A DNA stretch of 64,000 nucleotides from Micrococcales bacterium 31B. Lineage in GTDB: Bacteria; Actinomycetota; Actinomycetes; Actinomycetales; Dermabacteraceae. Below, in pieces: positions 1 to 9,617 of the stretch. Position 1 is the stretch's first letter. Every line of letters begins with the position of its first letter. Below the pieces are notes generated by a model. That model saw only the letters and a program-made list of their open reading frames with translations, had not been told where the DNA came from and ran no database searches. Both the position numbers and the translations under genes were made by a program. Location of the stretch: assembly GCA_022803075.1 (NCBI GenBank), contig JAFFTF010000005.1, forward strand, positions 103,199 through 167,198, in the 5' to 3' direction.

Positions 1-717
1 CTCGCGGCGAGGGGCGCCGCCGTGTTCGTGCCCGACGCGTTCACTTGGGGTTCGCGGCGGTTCGCGCTCGATCGGGACTGCCCGCTGCGCGCGGCCGCCC
101 ATCGCGACGCCGAGCGGGCGCGCGCCCTCGCGGCGGGCGAGGAGTGGACGGCCGAGCGCGACTACGATGCCGCCGCGGCCGAGCACGAGCACACCGTGGC
201 CAAGGTTGCGGGCCTGCTGGGCACCTCGTTCGCGGGCCTCGTGGCCTACGACGACCTGCTTGCGCTCGAGGTTTTCGCATCGCTCGGTGTCGCGAGTTCC
301 ATCTCCACCTGCGGCTTCTCGGGAGGGGGCGGTCGCGCCCTGGTGCTGGCGGCGCTCGACGCGCGCGTGCGGGCCGCGAGCGTCGCGTGCATGATGACCA
401 CGTTCGAATCGCTGCTGCCGGCCTACACCGACGCCCACTCGTGGCTGCTGCAGACCCCGCACCTCGCGCGGCACGCCGAATGGCCGCAGCTTGCGGCTCG
501 CGCCGACGCGGGCCGCGAGCCGCGCTTCGATCTACAGGTGCTGCAGGGTCTGGCCGACCCGCTGTTTCCCGAGGCGGGAATGCGCGCCGCCGAGCGCATA
601 CTGCGCGACGGCTGGCCGCGCGCGGGGCGGCGCCTCGACGTGCGCTGGTATGCGGGCGGGCATGTGATGACTCGCGAGATGCAGTCGGCGGCGGGGGACT
701 TTCTACTGGGTACGTGA
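1..717 (+). CDS. Alpha/beta hydrolase (esterase-like), 5' end cut by window edge
   Basis: The frame is open from base 1, so the gene starts outside the window. About 238 residues of the C-terminal part are visible. The nucleophile elbow G-F-S-G-G-G lies near residue 105, followed by a helix rich in Ala and Leu. A later segment (LQGLADPLFPEAG) fits the acid-residue loop of the fold, and a His near the end (GGHVMT) fits the catalytic His. The layout resembles acetyl-xylan-esterase or dienelactone-hydrolase type enzymes, but the substrate cannot be told. The next gene, a sugar-binding lipoprotein behind a LacI-type operator, makes a role in carbohydrate use plausible. Confidence 0.65.
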   Translation, partial: LAARGAAVFVPDAFTWGSRRFALDRDCPLRAAAHRDAERARALAAGEEWTAERDYDAAAAEHEHTVAKVAGLLGTSFAGLVAYDDLLALEVFASLGVASSISTCGFSGGGGRALVLAALDARVRAASVACMMTTFESLLPAYTDAHSWLLQTPHLARHAEWPQLAARADAGREPRFDLQVLQGLADPLFPEAGMRAAERILRDGWPRAGRRLDVRWYAGGHVMTREMQSAAGDFLLGT

Positions 718-784
718 GCGCCGCGTGGCTTCGCGGGGCGGCGCTGCCCTTGTTCGCGGCGAGAGAGGTGTGTACGCTGATGCA

Positions 785-798
785 AGAAACCGGTTTCT
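785..798. promoter_or_regulatory. LacI-family type operator (perfect 14-bp palindrome)
   Basis: AGAAACCGGTTTCT is a perfect palindrome with the central CG typical of LacI/GalR-family operators. It sits about 50 bases before the start of the sugar-binding lipoprotein gene, where a repressor would cover the promoter. No LacI gene is in the window; the regulator may lie to the left of it. Confidence 0.6.
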
Positions 799-846
799 CA
801 CTTATCTCTTCACGCGGCACTGACGCCGCACCAGCAAAGGATTCCC

Positions 847-2151
847 ATGTCACTCACTGTCTCCCGTCGCCACCTGTTCGGCGCGGCACTCACCCTCACC
901 CTGCCCGCCGGCCTGGCCGCGTGCGGGAGGGCCGGAGCGTCCGATACCGGTGCCCAGGCACTGCGTTTTGGCTGGTGGGGTAACGAGTACCTGAACCGCC
1001 AAACCGATGCCGCCATCGCAGCGTTTGAAAAGGCCAACCCCGGCGTCACCGTGACCGGCGAGCCGGGCGAGTGGGGCAGCTATTGGGACAAGCTCGCGAC
1101 CCAAACTGCGGCGCGCAAGATGCCCGACGTGATTCAGATGGACCAGAAGTACATCGCCGAATACGGGGGCCGGGGCGCGCTGCTCGACCTCAGTCAGCAG
1201 CCCGGCATCGACACGAGCCAGCTCGACGCGGCGGGCCTCCAGACGGGCGTCTACGACGGCAAGCTCTACGGCATCAGCACTGGTCAAAACGCCTACGTGG
1301 TGATGGCCAACACGGCGGTGTTCACGAAGGCCGGGGTCGACCTGCCCGACGACACCACCTGGACCTGGGACGATTACATCGAACTCGCCGCCACCATCGG
1401 CGCGGCGGGCGGCGGCGACTACTTCGGCGCCTCCTACGGCAGCAACGAGGCCGACCTCATCATCTGGCTGCGCCAACACGGCGACGAGCTCTACACCGCC
1501 GACGGCGGCCTCGGTTTTCAGGACGCCACGGTGGCCGGGTTCTGGCAGCGGCTCGCCTCCCAGCGTGACAAGCAGGCCAGCCCGAACGCGGGCCTCGCCG
1601 CCGAGGACGGCAGCGCGTCGCTCGAGTCAAGCCTCTTCGGCACGAATCGCGTCGCGATGTCGTGGTGGTGGACAAACCAACTCGGCTCGCTCGCCGACAC
1701 CACGGGCAGCGAGATCGTCATGCTGCGTGCCCCGAGCGTCGACGGGCGAGCCGCCGCGAACGGCATGTACTACAAGCCCTCGATGTTCTGGTCGGCCGCG
1801 GCGACGAGCGCGCACCCCGAACTCGCGGCGTCGCTCATCAATTTTCTCGTGAACGACGCCGCGGCGGGCGCGATCTTGCTCACCGATCGCGGCGTACCCC
1901 TGAATGCGCAGACCAATGAGCACATCGCCGGGCTGCTGAAGCCCGCCGACGCGACGGTGGTGGAGTTCCTCAAGGCGCTGGAGCCAGACCTCAAGCCCGC
2001 ACCGAACATTCCCCCCGTGGGGGCCGGCTCGGTGCAGACCGTGATTCAGCGTTACACGCAAGACGTGCTGTTCGAGCGCCGAACGCCGGCCGAGGCCGCG
2101 AGCGCGTTTCGGGCCGAGGTGCAGGGCCTGCTCGACAGCGCCGTGCGGTAA
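847..2151 (+). CDS. ABC transporter sugar-binding lipoprotein
   Basis: The 434-residue protein starts with a signal peptide that has a twin-Arg-like SRRHLFG segment and a lipobox (L-A-A-C, Cys near residue 26), so it is predicted to be exported and lipid-anchored. The body reads as a family 1 extracellular solute-binding protein (MalE/UgpB type): it opens with LRFGWWGNEYLNR and has later segments such as GTNRVAMSWWW. An AAAGG-like ribosome site precedes the ATG. No permease genes follow, since the next gene is on the other strand, so its membrane partners are elsewhere. The palindrome at 785 suggests sugar-responsive repression. The substrate is unknown. Confidence 0.85.
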   Translation: MSLTVSRRHLFGAALTLTLPAGLAACGRAGASDTGAQALRFGWWGNEYLNRQTDAAIAAFEKANPGVTVTGEPGEWGSYWDKLATQTAARKMPDVIQMDQKYIAEYGGRGALLDLSQQPGIDTSQLDAAGLQTGVYDGKLYGISTGQNAYVVMANTAVFTKAGVDLPDDTTWTWDDYIELAATIGAAGGGDYFGASYGSNEADLIIWLRQHGDELYTADGGLGFQDATVAGFWQRLASQRDKQASPNAGLAAEDGSASLESSLFGTNRVAMSWWWTNQLGSLADTTGSEIVMLRAPSVDGRAAANGMYYKPSMFWSAAATSAHPELAASLINFLVNDAAAGAILLTDRGVPLNAQTNEHIAGLLKPADATVVEFLKALEPDLKPAPNIPPVGAGSVQTVIQRYTQDVLFERRTPAEAASAFRAEVQGLLDSAVR

Positions 2152-2168
2152 CGCTGAGCGCCAACCCC

Positions 2169-3140
2169 TTAGCGCAGCGAGGCCTCCCGCAGAATCTGCT
2201 CGGGGGTGCGGCGGTCGCGGCCCGCGAAGAACGTCGCGAGGGCCGGGCCCGAGAGGTTGTGCCAGAAGCTAAACAGGGCGCTCGGCAGGGCTGCTTCGGG
2301 GTTGGCCTTAAAGTGCAGGCCGGCCAGGGCGGCGCCGAGGCCCGAGTTCTGCATTCCCACCTCGAACGTGACCGCGATGGCGTCGCGGTGGTCTAGGCGC
2401 AGCAGTCGCGCGGCGCCGTAGCCGAGCCCGTAGCCGCCGAGGTTGTGCAAGATGACGACGACGAAGACGAGCGCCCCCGAGGTGAGGATCTTCTCCTTCG
2501 AGCCGCCCACGACAGCTGCAACGATCAGCACGATGGCGAGCGCCGAGACGAGGGGCATGGCGCTGACGGCGGCTCGCGCGGCGCGCTTCGCGAACAGGTT
2601 GACCAGCAGGCCGAGCACGATCGGCACGAGGACCACCTTCACGACGTCGAGGAACATCGAGGCGACGTCGACGTGCAGGCTGCGGCTCGCTAGCACGAGG
2701 ATCAGCACGGGCGTGAGGATGGGCGCGAGCAGGGTAGACACGGTGCCGATACCCACGGCGAGAGGCGTGTTGCCCTTGGCGAGGAACGCCATGACGTTGG
2801 AGGCGGTGCCGCTGGGGCAGCAGCCGACGAGGATCACGCCGAGCGAGAGATAGGGGTCGAGCTGAAAGATCTGGGTGAGCAGCCACGCGAGCCCCGGCAT
2901 GATGAGGTAGTGCGCGACGACCCCGATGATGACGCCCTTGGGGTAGCGCACGACGTTCTTGAAATCGTCGAGGGTCATCGTCATGCCCATGCCGAACATG
3001 ACGACACCGAGCAGAATCGAAATGTACGGCGCGAGCGGTGTGAAGGTGCTGGGGGCGACGAAGCCGAGCACGCCGAACACGATCACCCAGAGGGCGAAGG
3101 TCTTGCCGACGAACGACGAGAGTTTGTGCAAAGTTTCCAT
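2169..3140 (-). CDS. Bile acid:sodium symporter (BASS) family transporter
   Basis: The 323 residues are mostly hydrophobic and form about nine or ten membrane segments, normal for the family. The N-terminal part has the conserved GVVMFGMGMTMTLDDF segment, followed by GCCPSGTASNVMAFLAKGN, the helix-break and Na-site region of BASS proteins. A later EVGMQNSGLGAAL motif is also typical. Bacterial members carry varied organic anions such as pantoate or keto acids, so the substrate is not assigned. The gene converges with the sugar-binding lipoprotein (17-base gap). An inverted repeat upstream may be an operator. Confidence 0.9.
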   Translation of the reverse strand: METLHKLSSFVGKTFALWVIVFGVLGFVAPSTFTPLAPYISILLGVVMFGMGMTMTLDDFKNVVRYPKGVIIGVVAHYLIMPGLAWLLTQIFQLDPYLSLGVILVGCCPSGTASNVMAFLAKGNTPLAVGIGTVSTLLAPILTPVLILVLASRSLHVDVASMFLDVVKVVLVPIVLGLLVNLFAKRAARAAVSAMPLVSALAIVLIVAAVVGGSKEKILTSGALVFVVVILHNLGGYGLGYGAARLLRLDHRDAIAVTFEVGMQNSGLGAALAGLHFKANPEAALPSALFSFWHNLSGPALATFFAGRDRRTPEQILREASLR

Positions 3141-3160
3141 AACGCCAACCTGTCATACAC

Positions 3161-3175
3161 GTTCAACTGGTGAAC
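3161..3175. promoter_or_regulatory. Inverted repeat upstream of the BASS transporter gene
   Basis: GTTCA-ACTGG-TGAAC has perfect 5-base arms and lies 21 bases upstream of the minus-strand ATG at 3140. It could be a regulator site for the transporter. No regulator gene is adjacent. Confidence 0.35.
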
Positions 3176-3341
3176 AGCGGCGTCCGAAATTTGAAACAAT
3201 CTTGGCGCTGCCCGCGGGCGATCCCCGCCACAAGCACCCACGTGCACAGATTGCCCCGGGCACCCGCCTAGACTGAAATGATCTGCGCCACGCCGACCAG
3301 CCGGTCCGCGGCGATCACCACTACACCGCCCAGGGGGCATC

Positions 3342-5225
3342 GTGACCACCACACCCGAACAACCACCCACCGCGGCCATGCGCCGACGCACCCTCCTCGC
3401 GTCCGCCTTTGTCGGGGGCGCGGCCCTCTTCACCGCCTCGTGCAGCCGAGAAGACGGCCCCGGGCGCATCGGTCGGACGCCCCGGCCCACCGCTGGCACC
3501 GAGGGCACCGGTTCCGGCGAGGCCACGTTTACCCTCACCGTGCTCGGCACCACCGACCTGCACAGTTACGTGCTGAACTGGGACTACTTCAAGGATGCCG
3601 AGTTCAGCGACGATGACGGCAACCACATCGGCCTCGCGAAGGCCGCGACGCTCATCAAGGCGATGCGCGCCGAGCGGGGCGCGGCCACGACCCTCACCAT
3701 CGACGCGGGCGACACCATTCAGGGCTCGCCCGTGGGTTTCTACTATGCGCGCATCGAACCGATCGTCGGCACCGGCACCGTGCACCCGCTCGCCGCCACC
3801 ATGAACGCCGTGGGCTACGATGCCGTTGCCCTCGGCAACCACGAGTTCAACTACGGGGTCGACCATCTCAACGCGTTCATCGAGCAGGTCGAGTTTCCCG
3901 TGCTCTGCGCCAACGCCCTCGAGTGGCAAACCACCACCAGCGCCTACCCCGAGTACGTGATCAAAGAGGTCGAGACGCCCGAGGGCGTGCTGAAGGTCGG
4001 CATCGTCGGGCTCGTCACCCCCGGCTGTGCGATCTGGGATAAGGCCAATGTCGAAAACAAACTCAGTTTCAACGGCATCGTCGAGCAGGCGAAAATCACC
4101 ATCCCCAAGGTCAAGGCCGAGGGTGCCGATGTCGTGATCGTCTCGTGCCATTCGGGCTCCAACCAGGGCTCCTCCTACGGCGATGCGCTGCCGTTCCCCG
4201 AGAACGCCTCGACCGAGCTCGCCGAGCAGGTCGACGGCATCGACGCGATTCTGGTGGGGCACGCACACGCCGAGATTCCCGAGCAGAAGATCGCGAACCT
4301 GACGACGGGCAAGGAGGTGCTGCTCAGCGAGCCGTACTTCTGGGGTCGCCGCGTCTCCGTGATGAACCTCGGCCTCGCGAAGCAGGACGGCGCCTGGGGG
4401 GTCGTCTCGTCGTCGGCGAGCCTGCTCAACGCCAACACGGCGGAGCCCGATGCCGACGTGGTCGCGGCGTTCAACGACGCGCACGGCAAGGTGCGCGGCT
4501 ATATCAACTCGGCGATCGGCACCTCGACTGCCGCTATGCCGCTCGCGGCGGCCCGGTATTCCGACACCGCGGCCATCGACCTCATTAATTACGTGCAGGC
4601 CCATAGCGTGCAGAAGGCGCTTGCGGCCACCGACGTGGCGGGTTGGCCTGTGCTTTCTATTGCCGCGGCGTTTATTCGGGAGGGCGGGCTGCCCGCGGGT
4701 GAATTGACGGTCCGCAATGCCGCCTCGCTGTACACCTTCGATAACACGCTCAACGCCGTGAAATTCACGGGCGCGAACGTCAAAGAGTATCTCGAGTTTT
4801 CCGCCGCCTATTTCAAACAGGTCGACGCGACCGAGGTCGCAGCCGACGATCTCACCAATGCCGACGGGCCGGACGGGCGTCCGATACCCGATTACAACTA
4901 CGACATTATGGGCGGGCTTGACGCGCCGTTGACCTACGACATCGACGTGGCCAAGCCGGTGGGTCAGCGCATCGCGAACCTCGCCTACGACGGCCAGCCC
5001 CTTGCCGACGACGCGAACTTTGTGCTCGCCGTGAACAATTACCGCGCTGGTGGCGGCGGCAATTTTCCCGGCCTCGACGGCGAGGTCGTCTTCAACGAGC
5101 AAAAGGAGATCCGCCAGTTCATCATCGAATGGGTGGCCGAGCAGAAAACCATCGATCCCGCGCTTTTTCACACCGTGGACTGGCGCATCGTGTCTAATGG
5201 CCGAGTCGTCTCGGTCACGGCCTGA
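3342..5225 (+). CDS. Exported 2',3'-cyclic-nucleotide 2'-phosphodiesterase / 5'-nucleotidase family (CpdB-like)
   Basis: The 627-residue protein begins with GTG after an AGGGGG site. It has a Tat-type leader (MRRRTLLASA) ending in a Cys (T-A-S-C), so it is an exported lipoprotein. The metallophosphatase domain shows the metal motifs in order: GTTDLHS, DAGDTIQGS, GNHEFNYG, the CHSG segment and GHAHAE. The C-terminal nucleotidase domain follows, with DNTLNAVKFTG and the NNYRAGGGG substrate loop. The DYFKD segment after the first motif and the YNYDIMGG segment resemble CpdB/YfkN proteins rather than UshA. It would release nucleosides and phosphate outside the membrane. Confidence 0.88.
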   Translation: MTTTPEQPPTAAMRRRTLLASAFVGGAALFTASCSREDGPGRIGRTPRPTAGTEGTGSGEATFTLTVLGTTDLHSYVLNWDYFKDAEFSDDDGNHIGLAKAATLIKAMRAERGAATTLTIDAGDTIQGSPVGFYYARIEPIVGTGTVHPLAATMNAVGYDAVALGNHEFNYGVDHLNAFIEQVEFPVLCANALEWQTTTSAYPEYVIKEVETPEGVLKVGIVGLVTPGCAIWDKANVENKLSFNGIVEQAKITIPKVKAEGADVVIVSCHSGSNQGSSYGDALPFPENASTELAEQVDGIDAILVGHAHAEIPEQKIANLTTGKEVLLSEPYFWGRRVSVMNLGLAKQDGAWGVVSSSASLLNANTAEPDADVVAAFNDAHGKVRGYINSAIGTSTAAMPLAAARYSDTAAIDLINYVQAHSVQKALAATDVAGWPVLSIAAAFIREGGLPAGELTVRNAASLYTFDNTLNAVKFTGANVKEYLEFSAAYFKQVDATEVAADDLTNADGPDGRPIPDYNYDIMGGLDAPLTYDIDVAKPVGQRIANLAYDGQPLADDANFVLAVNNYRAGGGGNFPGLDGEVVFNEQKEIRQFIIEWVAEQKTIDPALFHTVDWRIVSNGRVVSVTA

Positions 5226-5406
5226 GCACTTAGAAAAGTGCCGCGCGTCACGCCCGCGAATAAGCGTGCAGGTGGGCGCCGTCACGTGGGCGTTCACGCC
5301 CGTTAGCTGGCGCATCGAATTGCGGACGCACGCGTTGCCCCGTGGCAGCGCAACTATAAGATGACTTTCGGTCAGCCTGACCCTAAGACCCTCCTGGAGG
5401 ATGCCC

Positions 5407-6999
5407 GTGAGCAAGCCTGTCGTACTCATCGCCGAAGAACTGTCGCCCGCCACCGTCGAGGCGCTGGGCGACGGCTTCGATATTCGCTCCACGAACGGTG
5501 CCGACCGTCAGGCCCTGCTGCGCGACGTGGTCGACGCCAACGCCCTGCTGGTGCGCTCGGCCACCCAGGTTGACGACGAGGTGTTCGCCGCGGCGAAGCA
5601 CCTGCAGGTGGTGGCTCGCGCGGGGGTCGGTCTCGACAACGTGAACGTGCCCGCCGCGACCAAAGCCGGGGTCATGGTCGTCAACGCGCCCACCTCCAAC
5701 ATCGTCTCGGCGGCCGAGCTGGCGATCACGCTCATGCTCGCCTCGATGCGCAATGTGGCAACCGCGAGTGCGTCGCTCAAGCAGGGGGAATGGAAGCGTT
5801 CCAAGTTCACGGGCGTCGAAATGTACGAAAAGACCGTCGGCATCGTGGGCCTCGGTCGCATCGGTCTGCTGGTGGCGCAGCGCCTCGCCCCCTTCGATGT
5901 CTCCATCGTCGCGTATGACCCCTACATCTCGTCGGCACGCGCCGCGCAGATCGGCGTCAAGCTGCTGAGCCTCGACGAGCTCATGCAGGTCTCCGATGTC
6001 ATCACGGTGCACCTGCCCAAGACCCCTGAGACCGTTGATCTGATCAGCGACGAGCAGTTCGCGCTCGCCAAGCCCGGTTTGCACATCGTGAATGCCGCGC
6101 GCGGCGGCATCATCAACGAGGCGGCTCTGTACACCGCGCTCAAAGAGGGCAAGATCGCGGGTGCGGGCCTCGACGTGTTCGATGTCGAGCCGCCCCACGG
6201 CAACCCGCTGTTGACCCTCGAAAACGTGGTGGTGACCCCGCACCTGGGCGCCTCGACCCACGAGGCCCAGGAGAAGGCCGGCATTGCCGTCGCGAAGTCG
6301 GTGCGGCTTGCCCTCGCGGGTGAGCTGGTGCCCGACGCCGTGAACGTCTCGGGCGGCGTCATCGCCGACGAGGTGCGCCCCGGCATCGACCTCGCAGACA
6401 AGTTGGGTCAGGCGTTCCGGGCCCTCGCGGCCGAGACCGCGATCAATTCGATCGATGTCGAGGTGCGCGGCGAGATCGCGTCGCTCGATGTGAAGGTGCT
6501 CGAACTGGCCGCCCTGCGAGGCCTCCTGCGTAACGTGGTCTCCGAGCAGGTGAGTTACGTGAACGCCCCCGTGATCGCGACGGAGCGCAATATCGACGTG
6601 CGACTGCTGACCGACCCGCAGTCGCCCGAGTTTCGCAACGTGGTGACGGTGCGGGGCACGTTGGTCGATGGCCGCATCATCTCGATCACGGGCACGCTCG
6701 CTGGCACCAAGCAGGTGCAGAAGTTGGTGGGCATCAACGAGTTCAGTTTCGATGTGCCGCTGTCGCAGCACATGCTGGTGTTTGGCTACGCCGACCGCCC
6801 CGGCATGATCGGCCAGATCGGCACGCTCATGGGCGAGAACGAGATCAACATCGCGGGCATGCAGGTGGCGCGCAACACGGCCGGCGGCGAGGCACTCGTG
6901 GTGCTCGAGGTCGACTCTGTGGTGCCCGCCGAGATCGTGGCCGAGATCGGTTTGCGCATCGGTGCCGGCACGAGTCAGGCCGTCAACCTGCAAGAATAG
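5407..6999 (+). CDS. serA: D-3-phosphoglycerate dehydrogenase
   Basis: This is the first step of serine synthesis, oxidising 3-phosphoglycerate with NAD. The N-terminal catalytic part carries ARAGVGLDNV. The Rossmann part has VGIVGLGRIG near residue 150, and VNAARGGIINE and PHLGAST hold the conserved Arg and His of D-2-hydroxyacid dehydrogenases. An intervening domain follows at about residues 325-450 and then a C-terminal ACT domain (RPGMIGQIGTLMGE), as in the long actinobacterial form. GTG 5407 is preferred: GGAGG at 5396-5400 sits six bases before it, but directly abuts the in-frame ATG at 5401. The length of 530 residues is normal. Serine feedback through the ACT domain is known for the family. 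Confidence 0.96.
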   Translation: MSKPVVLIAEELSPATVEALGDGFDIRSTNGADRQALLRDVVDANALLVRSATQVDDEVFAAAKHLQVVARAGVGLDNVNVPAATKAGVMVVNAPTSNIVSAAELAITLMLASMRNVATASASLKQGEWKRSKFTGVEMYEKTVGIVGLGRIGLLVAQRLAPFDVSIVAYDPYISSARAAQIGVKLLSLDELMQVSDVITVHLPKTPETVDLISDEQFALAKPGLHIVNAARGGIINEAALYTALKEGKIAGAGLDVFDVEPPHGNPLLTLENVVVTPHLGASTHEAQEKAGIAVAKSVRLALAGELVPDAVNVSGGVIADEVRPGIDLADKLGQAFRALAAETAINSIDVEVRGEIASLDVKVLELAALRGLLRNVVSEQVSYVNAPVIATERNIDVRLLTDPQSPEFRNVVTVRGTLVDGRIISITGTLAGTKQVQKLVGINEFSFDVPLSQHMLVFGYADRPGMIGQIGTLMGENEINIAGMQVARNTAGGEALVVLEVDSVVPAEIVAEIGLRIGAGTSQAVNLQE

Positions 7000-7044
7000 A
7001 ACGTACGGGGGCCGTGAGCGCCCCGCAGGGTTTAGACTCGAAGC

Positions 7045-7087
7045 AGACTGTGGCCGCGGTGAAGAGGAAGCACCGCGGCCACAGTCT
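7045..7087 (+). terminator. Strong hairpin after serA
   Basis: Perfect 17-bp arms (AGACTGTGGCCGCGGTG and its complement) enclose a 9-base loop. It lies 45 bases after the serA stop. There is no U-run, as is common for actinobacterial terminators. Confidence 0.75.
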
Positions 7088-7178
7088 TGAGCGGGCCGCA
7101 GCAGAGCGCACGCGCCCCGTGTGACCGCTAGATGAAACGCCTATTTCGTTATTCAAGACGCGGCCTAAACTTGGCCCT

Positions 7179-8240
7179 ATGAACACGTTCAACATTGCAG
7201 TCATCCCCGGCGACGGCATCGGCAAAGAGGTCGTGCCCCAGGCCCTCGAGGTGCTCACCGCGGCACTCGCCAAGACCGACGCGAAGGTCGAGACCAAAGA
7301 ATTCTCCCTCGGCGCCGAGCACTGGCTCGAAACCGGCGAAACGCTCACCCCCGAAACCCTCGCCGAGATCAAGGGCTTCGACGCTATCCTCTTCGGCGCG
7401 GTCGGCGCGGCCCCCGGCGACACCCGAATTCCCTCCGGCCTCATCGAGCGCGAACTGCTTTTGAAACTGCGCTTCTCGCTCGACCAATACGTGAACCTGC
7501 GCCCTTCGCGCCTGTTCCCGGGCGTCTCCTCGCCGCTCGCCGCGCCCGGTGACATCGACTTCGTGGTGGTGCGCGAAGGCACCGAGGGCCCCTACGTCGG
7601 CAACGGAGGCGTGCTGCGCCAAGACACGCCCGCCGAGATCGCGACCGAGGTCAGCCTCAACACGGCCTACGGCGTCGAGCGCGTCGTGCGCGACGCCTTC
7701 GAGCGCGCCACTAAGCGCGAGCGCAAGCTCGTCACGCTCGTGCACAAGCACAACGTGCTCGTGCACGCGGGCCACCTGTGGCGCCGCACCTTCGAGCGGG
7801 TCGCCGCCGAATACCCCCAGGTCAAGACCGACTACTGCCATGTTGACGCGGCCATGATCTACCTCGTCAATGACCCGCAGCGCTTCGACGTGATCGTCAC
7901 CGACAACCTCTTCGGCGACATCGTCACCGACCTCGCCGCGGCCGTCATCGGTGGCATCGGCCTCGCCGCTTCGGGCAACGTGAACCCCGAGCGCACCGCG
8001 CCCTCGATGTTCGAGCCCGTCCACGGCTCGGCCCCCGACATCGCGGGCCAGGGCCTCGCCGACCCGACCGCCGCCATCCTCTCGGCTGCGATGCTGCTGG
8101 CGCACCTCGGTTTCGACGCCGAGGCCGCCGTGATCGAGGAGGCCGTCGCGGCGGACCTCGCGGAACGCGGCGACGCCAAGCGCTCCACCAGCGAGGTCGG
8201 CGCCGCGCTGAAAGCCCGCGTGGTCGCTGCAATCGGCTAG
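7179..8240 (+). CDS. leuB: 3-isopropylmalate dehydrogenase
   Basis: Leucine synthesis: NAD-dependent oxidation and decarboxylation of 3-isopropylmalate. The protein opens with [15 protein letters not shown]. It carries [16 protein letters not shown] with the substrate Arg residues, [15 protein letters not shown], and the metal-site Asp in [34 protein letters not shown] near residue 290 is the NAD-binding loop. The length of 353 matches the family. No ribosome site is visible before the ATG, and a TAAACT hexamer lies 8-13 bases upstream, so the message may be leaderless. ilvE and cimA follow on the same strand. Confidence 0.96.
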   Translation: MNTFNIAVIPGDGIGKEVVPQALEVLTAALAKTDAKVETKEFSLGAEHWLETGETLTPETLAEIKGFDAILFGAVGAAPGDTRIPSGLIERELLLKLRFSLDQYVNLRPSRLFPGVSSPLAAPGDIDFVVVREGTEGPYVGNGGVLRQDTPAEIATEVSLNTAYGVERVVRDAFERATKRERKLVTLVHKHNVLVHAGHLWRRTFERVAAEYPQVKTDYCHVDAAMIYLVNDPQRFDVIVTDNLFGDIVTDLAAAVIGGIGLAASGNVNPERTAPSMFEPVHGSAPDIAGQGLADPTAAILSAAMLLAHLGFDAEAAVIEEAVAADLAERGDAKRSTSEVGAALKARVVAAIG

Positions 8241-8244
8241 CTTT

Positions 8245-8316
8245 TCGGTTAACCTTCATTAACCGAGTTTTCGGCGGGACGCAGGGGTGGGCTGGTACCG
8301 GGCCACCCCTGCGTCC
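8245..8316 (+). terminator. Tandem hairpins after leuB
   Basis: Two perfect stem-loops follow the stop codon. The first is TCGGTTAA/TTAACCGA (8245-8266) followed by GTTTTC. The second has 14-bp arms GGACGCAGGGGTGG (8277-8290) and complement (8303-8316). They separate leuB from ilvE. Confidence 0.75.
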
Positions 8317-8436
8317 GGTCATTTCAACCGACCACGCGCTGGCCGCCACGGTACGCGCGCGGCGTGCCGCCGCTACCATTAAGTGGCGCCGCTCGGCCTG
8401 CTGATCAACCGTTCTAGAAGTCCAGTGAAGGAAGTC

Positions 8437-9528
8437 ATGAGCACTTCGTACACGTTTAGCGTGACCCGTAATCCCTCCGCCGCCTCTGCGGCCGAACGCG
8501 CCAAGGTGCTGGAGAATCCCGGCTTCGGTAACTTCATGACCGACCACATGGTCATGGTCGACTGGACCCTCGACGACGGCTGGGGCGAGGGCAAGGTCGT
8601 GCCGTACGGCCCCCTGCAACTCGACCCCTCGGCGTCGGTGCTGCACTACGGCCAGGAGATCTTCGAGGGCCTCAAGGCCTACCGCCACGCCGACGGCAGC
8701 GTGTGGGGGTTCCGCCCGCAGGCGAACGCAGAACGCTTCAACCGGTCCGCCCGCCGCCTCGCGATGACCGAACTGCCCGAGCACCTGTTCGTCGACGCGT
8801 GCCAAGCCATCGTCGAGGCCGACCTCGACTGGGTGCCGAGTGGCGGCGAAACCAGCCTCTACCTGCGCCCCTTCATGATCGCGAGCGAGCCGTTCCTCGG
8901 CGTGCGCTCGGCACATCGCTACACGTTTATGGTGATCGCCTCGCCCGCGGGCGCCTACTTCTCGGGCGGCATCAAGCCGGTCGACATTTGGGTCAGCGAG
9001 GAGTACACGCGCGCCGCCCCCGGCGGTACCGGCGCGGCGAAGTGCGGCGGCAACTACGCGGCCTCGCTGATCGCGCAGCAGCAGGCCGCCGAGCACGGCT
9101 GCCAGCAGGTGTGCTTCCTCGACGCGGTGGAGCGCCGCTGGATCGAAGAGCTCGGCGGCATGAACGTGTACTTTGTTTATGGCGACGAGAAGATCGTGAC
9201 CCCCGAACTCTCGGGCACCATTCTCGAGGGCATCACGCGCGATTCCATTCTTACCCTCGCCCGCGAGCAGGGGCACACGGTGGTCGAGCAGCGCGTTGAC
9301 ATCAATGAGGTGCGCGCCGACATCGAATCCGGTGCGATCACCGAAATCTTCGCGTGCGGCACCGCGGCGGTCGTGACCCCGATCGGGTCGCTGCAGTCGG
9401 CCGACTCGAAGAGCGTCGTGCAGTCGAGCGAGCCCGGGGCCGACACGCTCGGCATTCGCGAGGCCCTGCTCGACATTCAGTACGGCCGCACCCCCGACAC
9501 CCACGGGTGGATGCACAGGTTCGCTTAA
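8437..9528 (+). CDS. ilvE: Branched-chain amino acid aminotransferase
   Basis: The last step of Val, Leu and Ile synthesis: a PLP-dependent transfer from glutamate. This is a fold-type IV enzyme. The active-site Lys lies in GTGAAKCGGNYAAS near residue 200, and the LHYGQEIFEGLKAYR and YLRPFMIA segments are typical. ATG 8437 is chosen because a GAAGGA site lies just upstream and the reading MSTSYTFSV matches the usual family start; in-frame codons back to 8383 have no such site. The protein has 363 residues. It lies between leuB and cimA, consistent with a branched-chain amino acid group. Confidence 0.95.
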   Translation: MSTSYTFSVTRNPSAASAAERAKVLENPGFGNFMTDHMVMVDWTLDDGWGEGKVVPYGPLQLDPSASVLHYGQEIFEGLKAYRHADGSVWGFRPQANAERFNRSARRLAMTELPEHLFVDACQAIVEADLDWVPSGGETSLYLRPFMIASEPFLGVRSAHRYTFMVIASPAGAYFSGGIKPVDIWVSEEYTRAAPGGTGAAKCGGNYAASLIAQQQAAEHGCQQVCFLDAVERRWIEELGGMNVYFVYGDEKIVTPELSGTILEGITRDSILTLAREQGHTVVEQRVDINEVRADIESGAITEIFACGTAAVVTPIGSLQSADSKSVVQSSEPGADTLGIREALLDIQYGRTPDTHGWMHRFA

Positions 9529-9617
9529 CCGTTTGCCCCGGCTGCGCCACCACCATCGCGGCCCGTCGACTCCTTTCGCTCGCCACCGTCGGCGAACGTC
9601 ACCAGAAAAAGGGAATC

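Noticed and set aside
3321..5492. A 723-residue open frame on the minus strand opposite the nucleotidase gene
   Set aside because: It mirrors codon bias of the plus-strand gene. It has no motif, no ribosome site and arginine/valine-rich shadow composition.
5383..6993. A 536-residue minus-strand frame opposite serA
   Set aside because: Antisense shadow of a clear serA gene; His/Asp/Arg-rich composition without domain features.
7045..7087. The long hairpin after serA as a riboswitch
   Set aside because: A simple perfect stem after a stop codon and without conserved aptamer features; best explained as a terminator.
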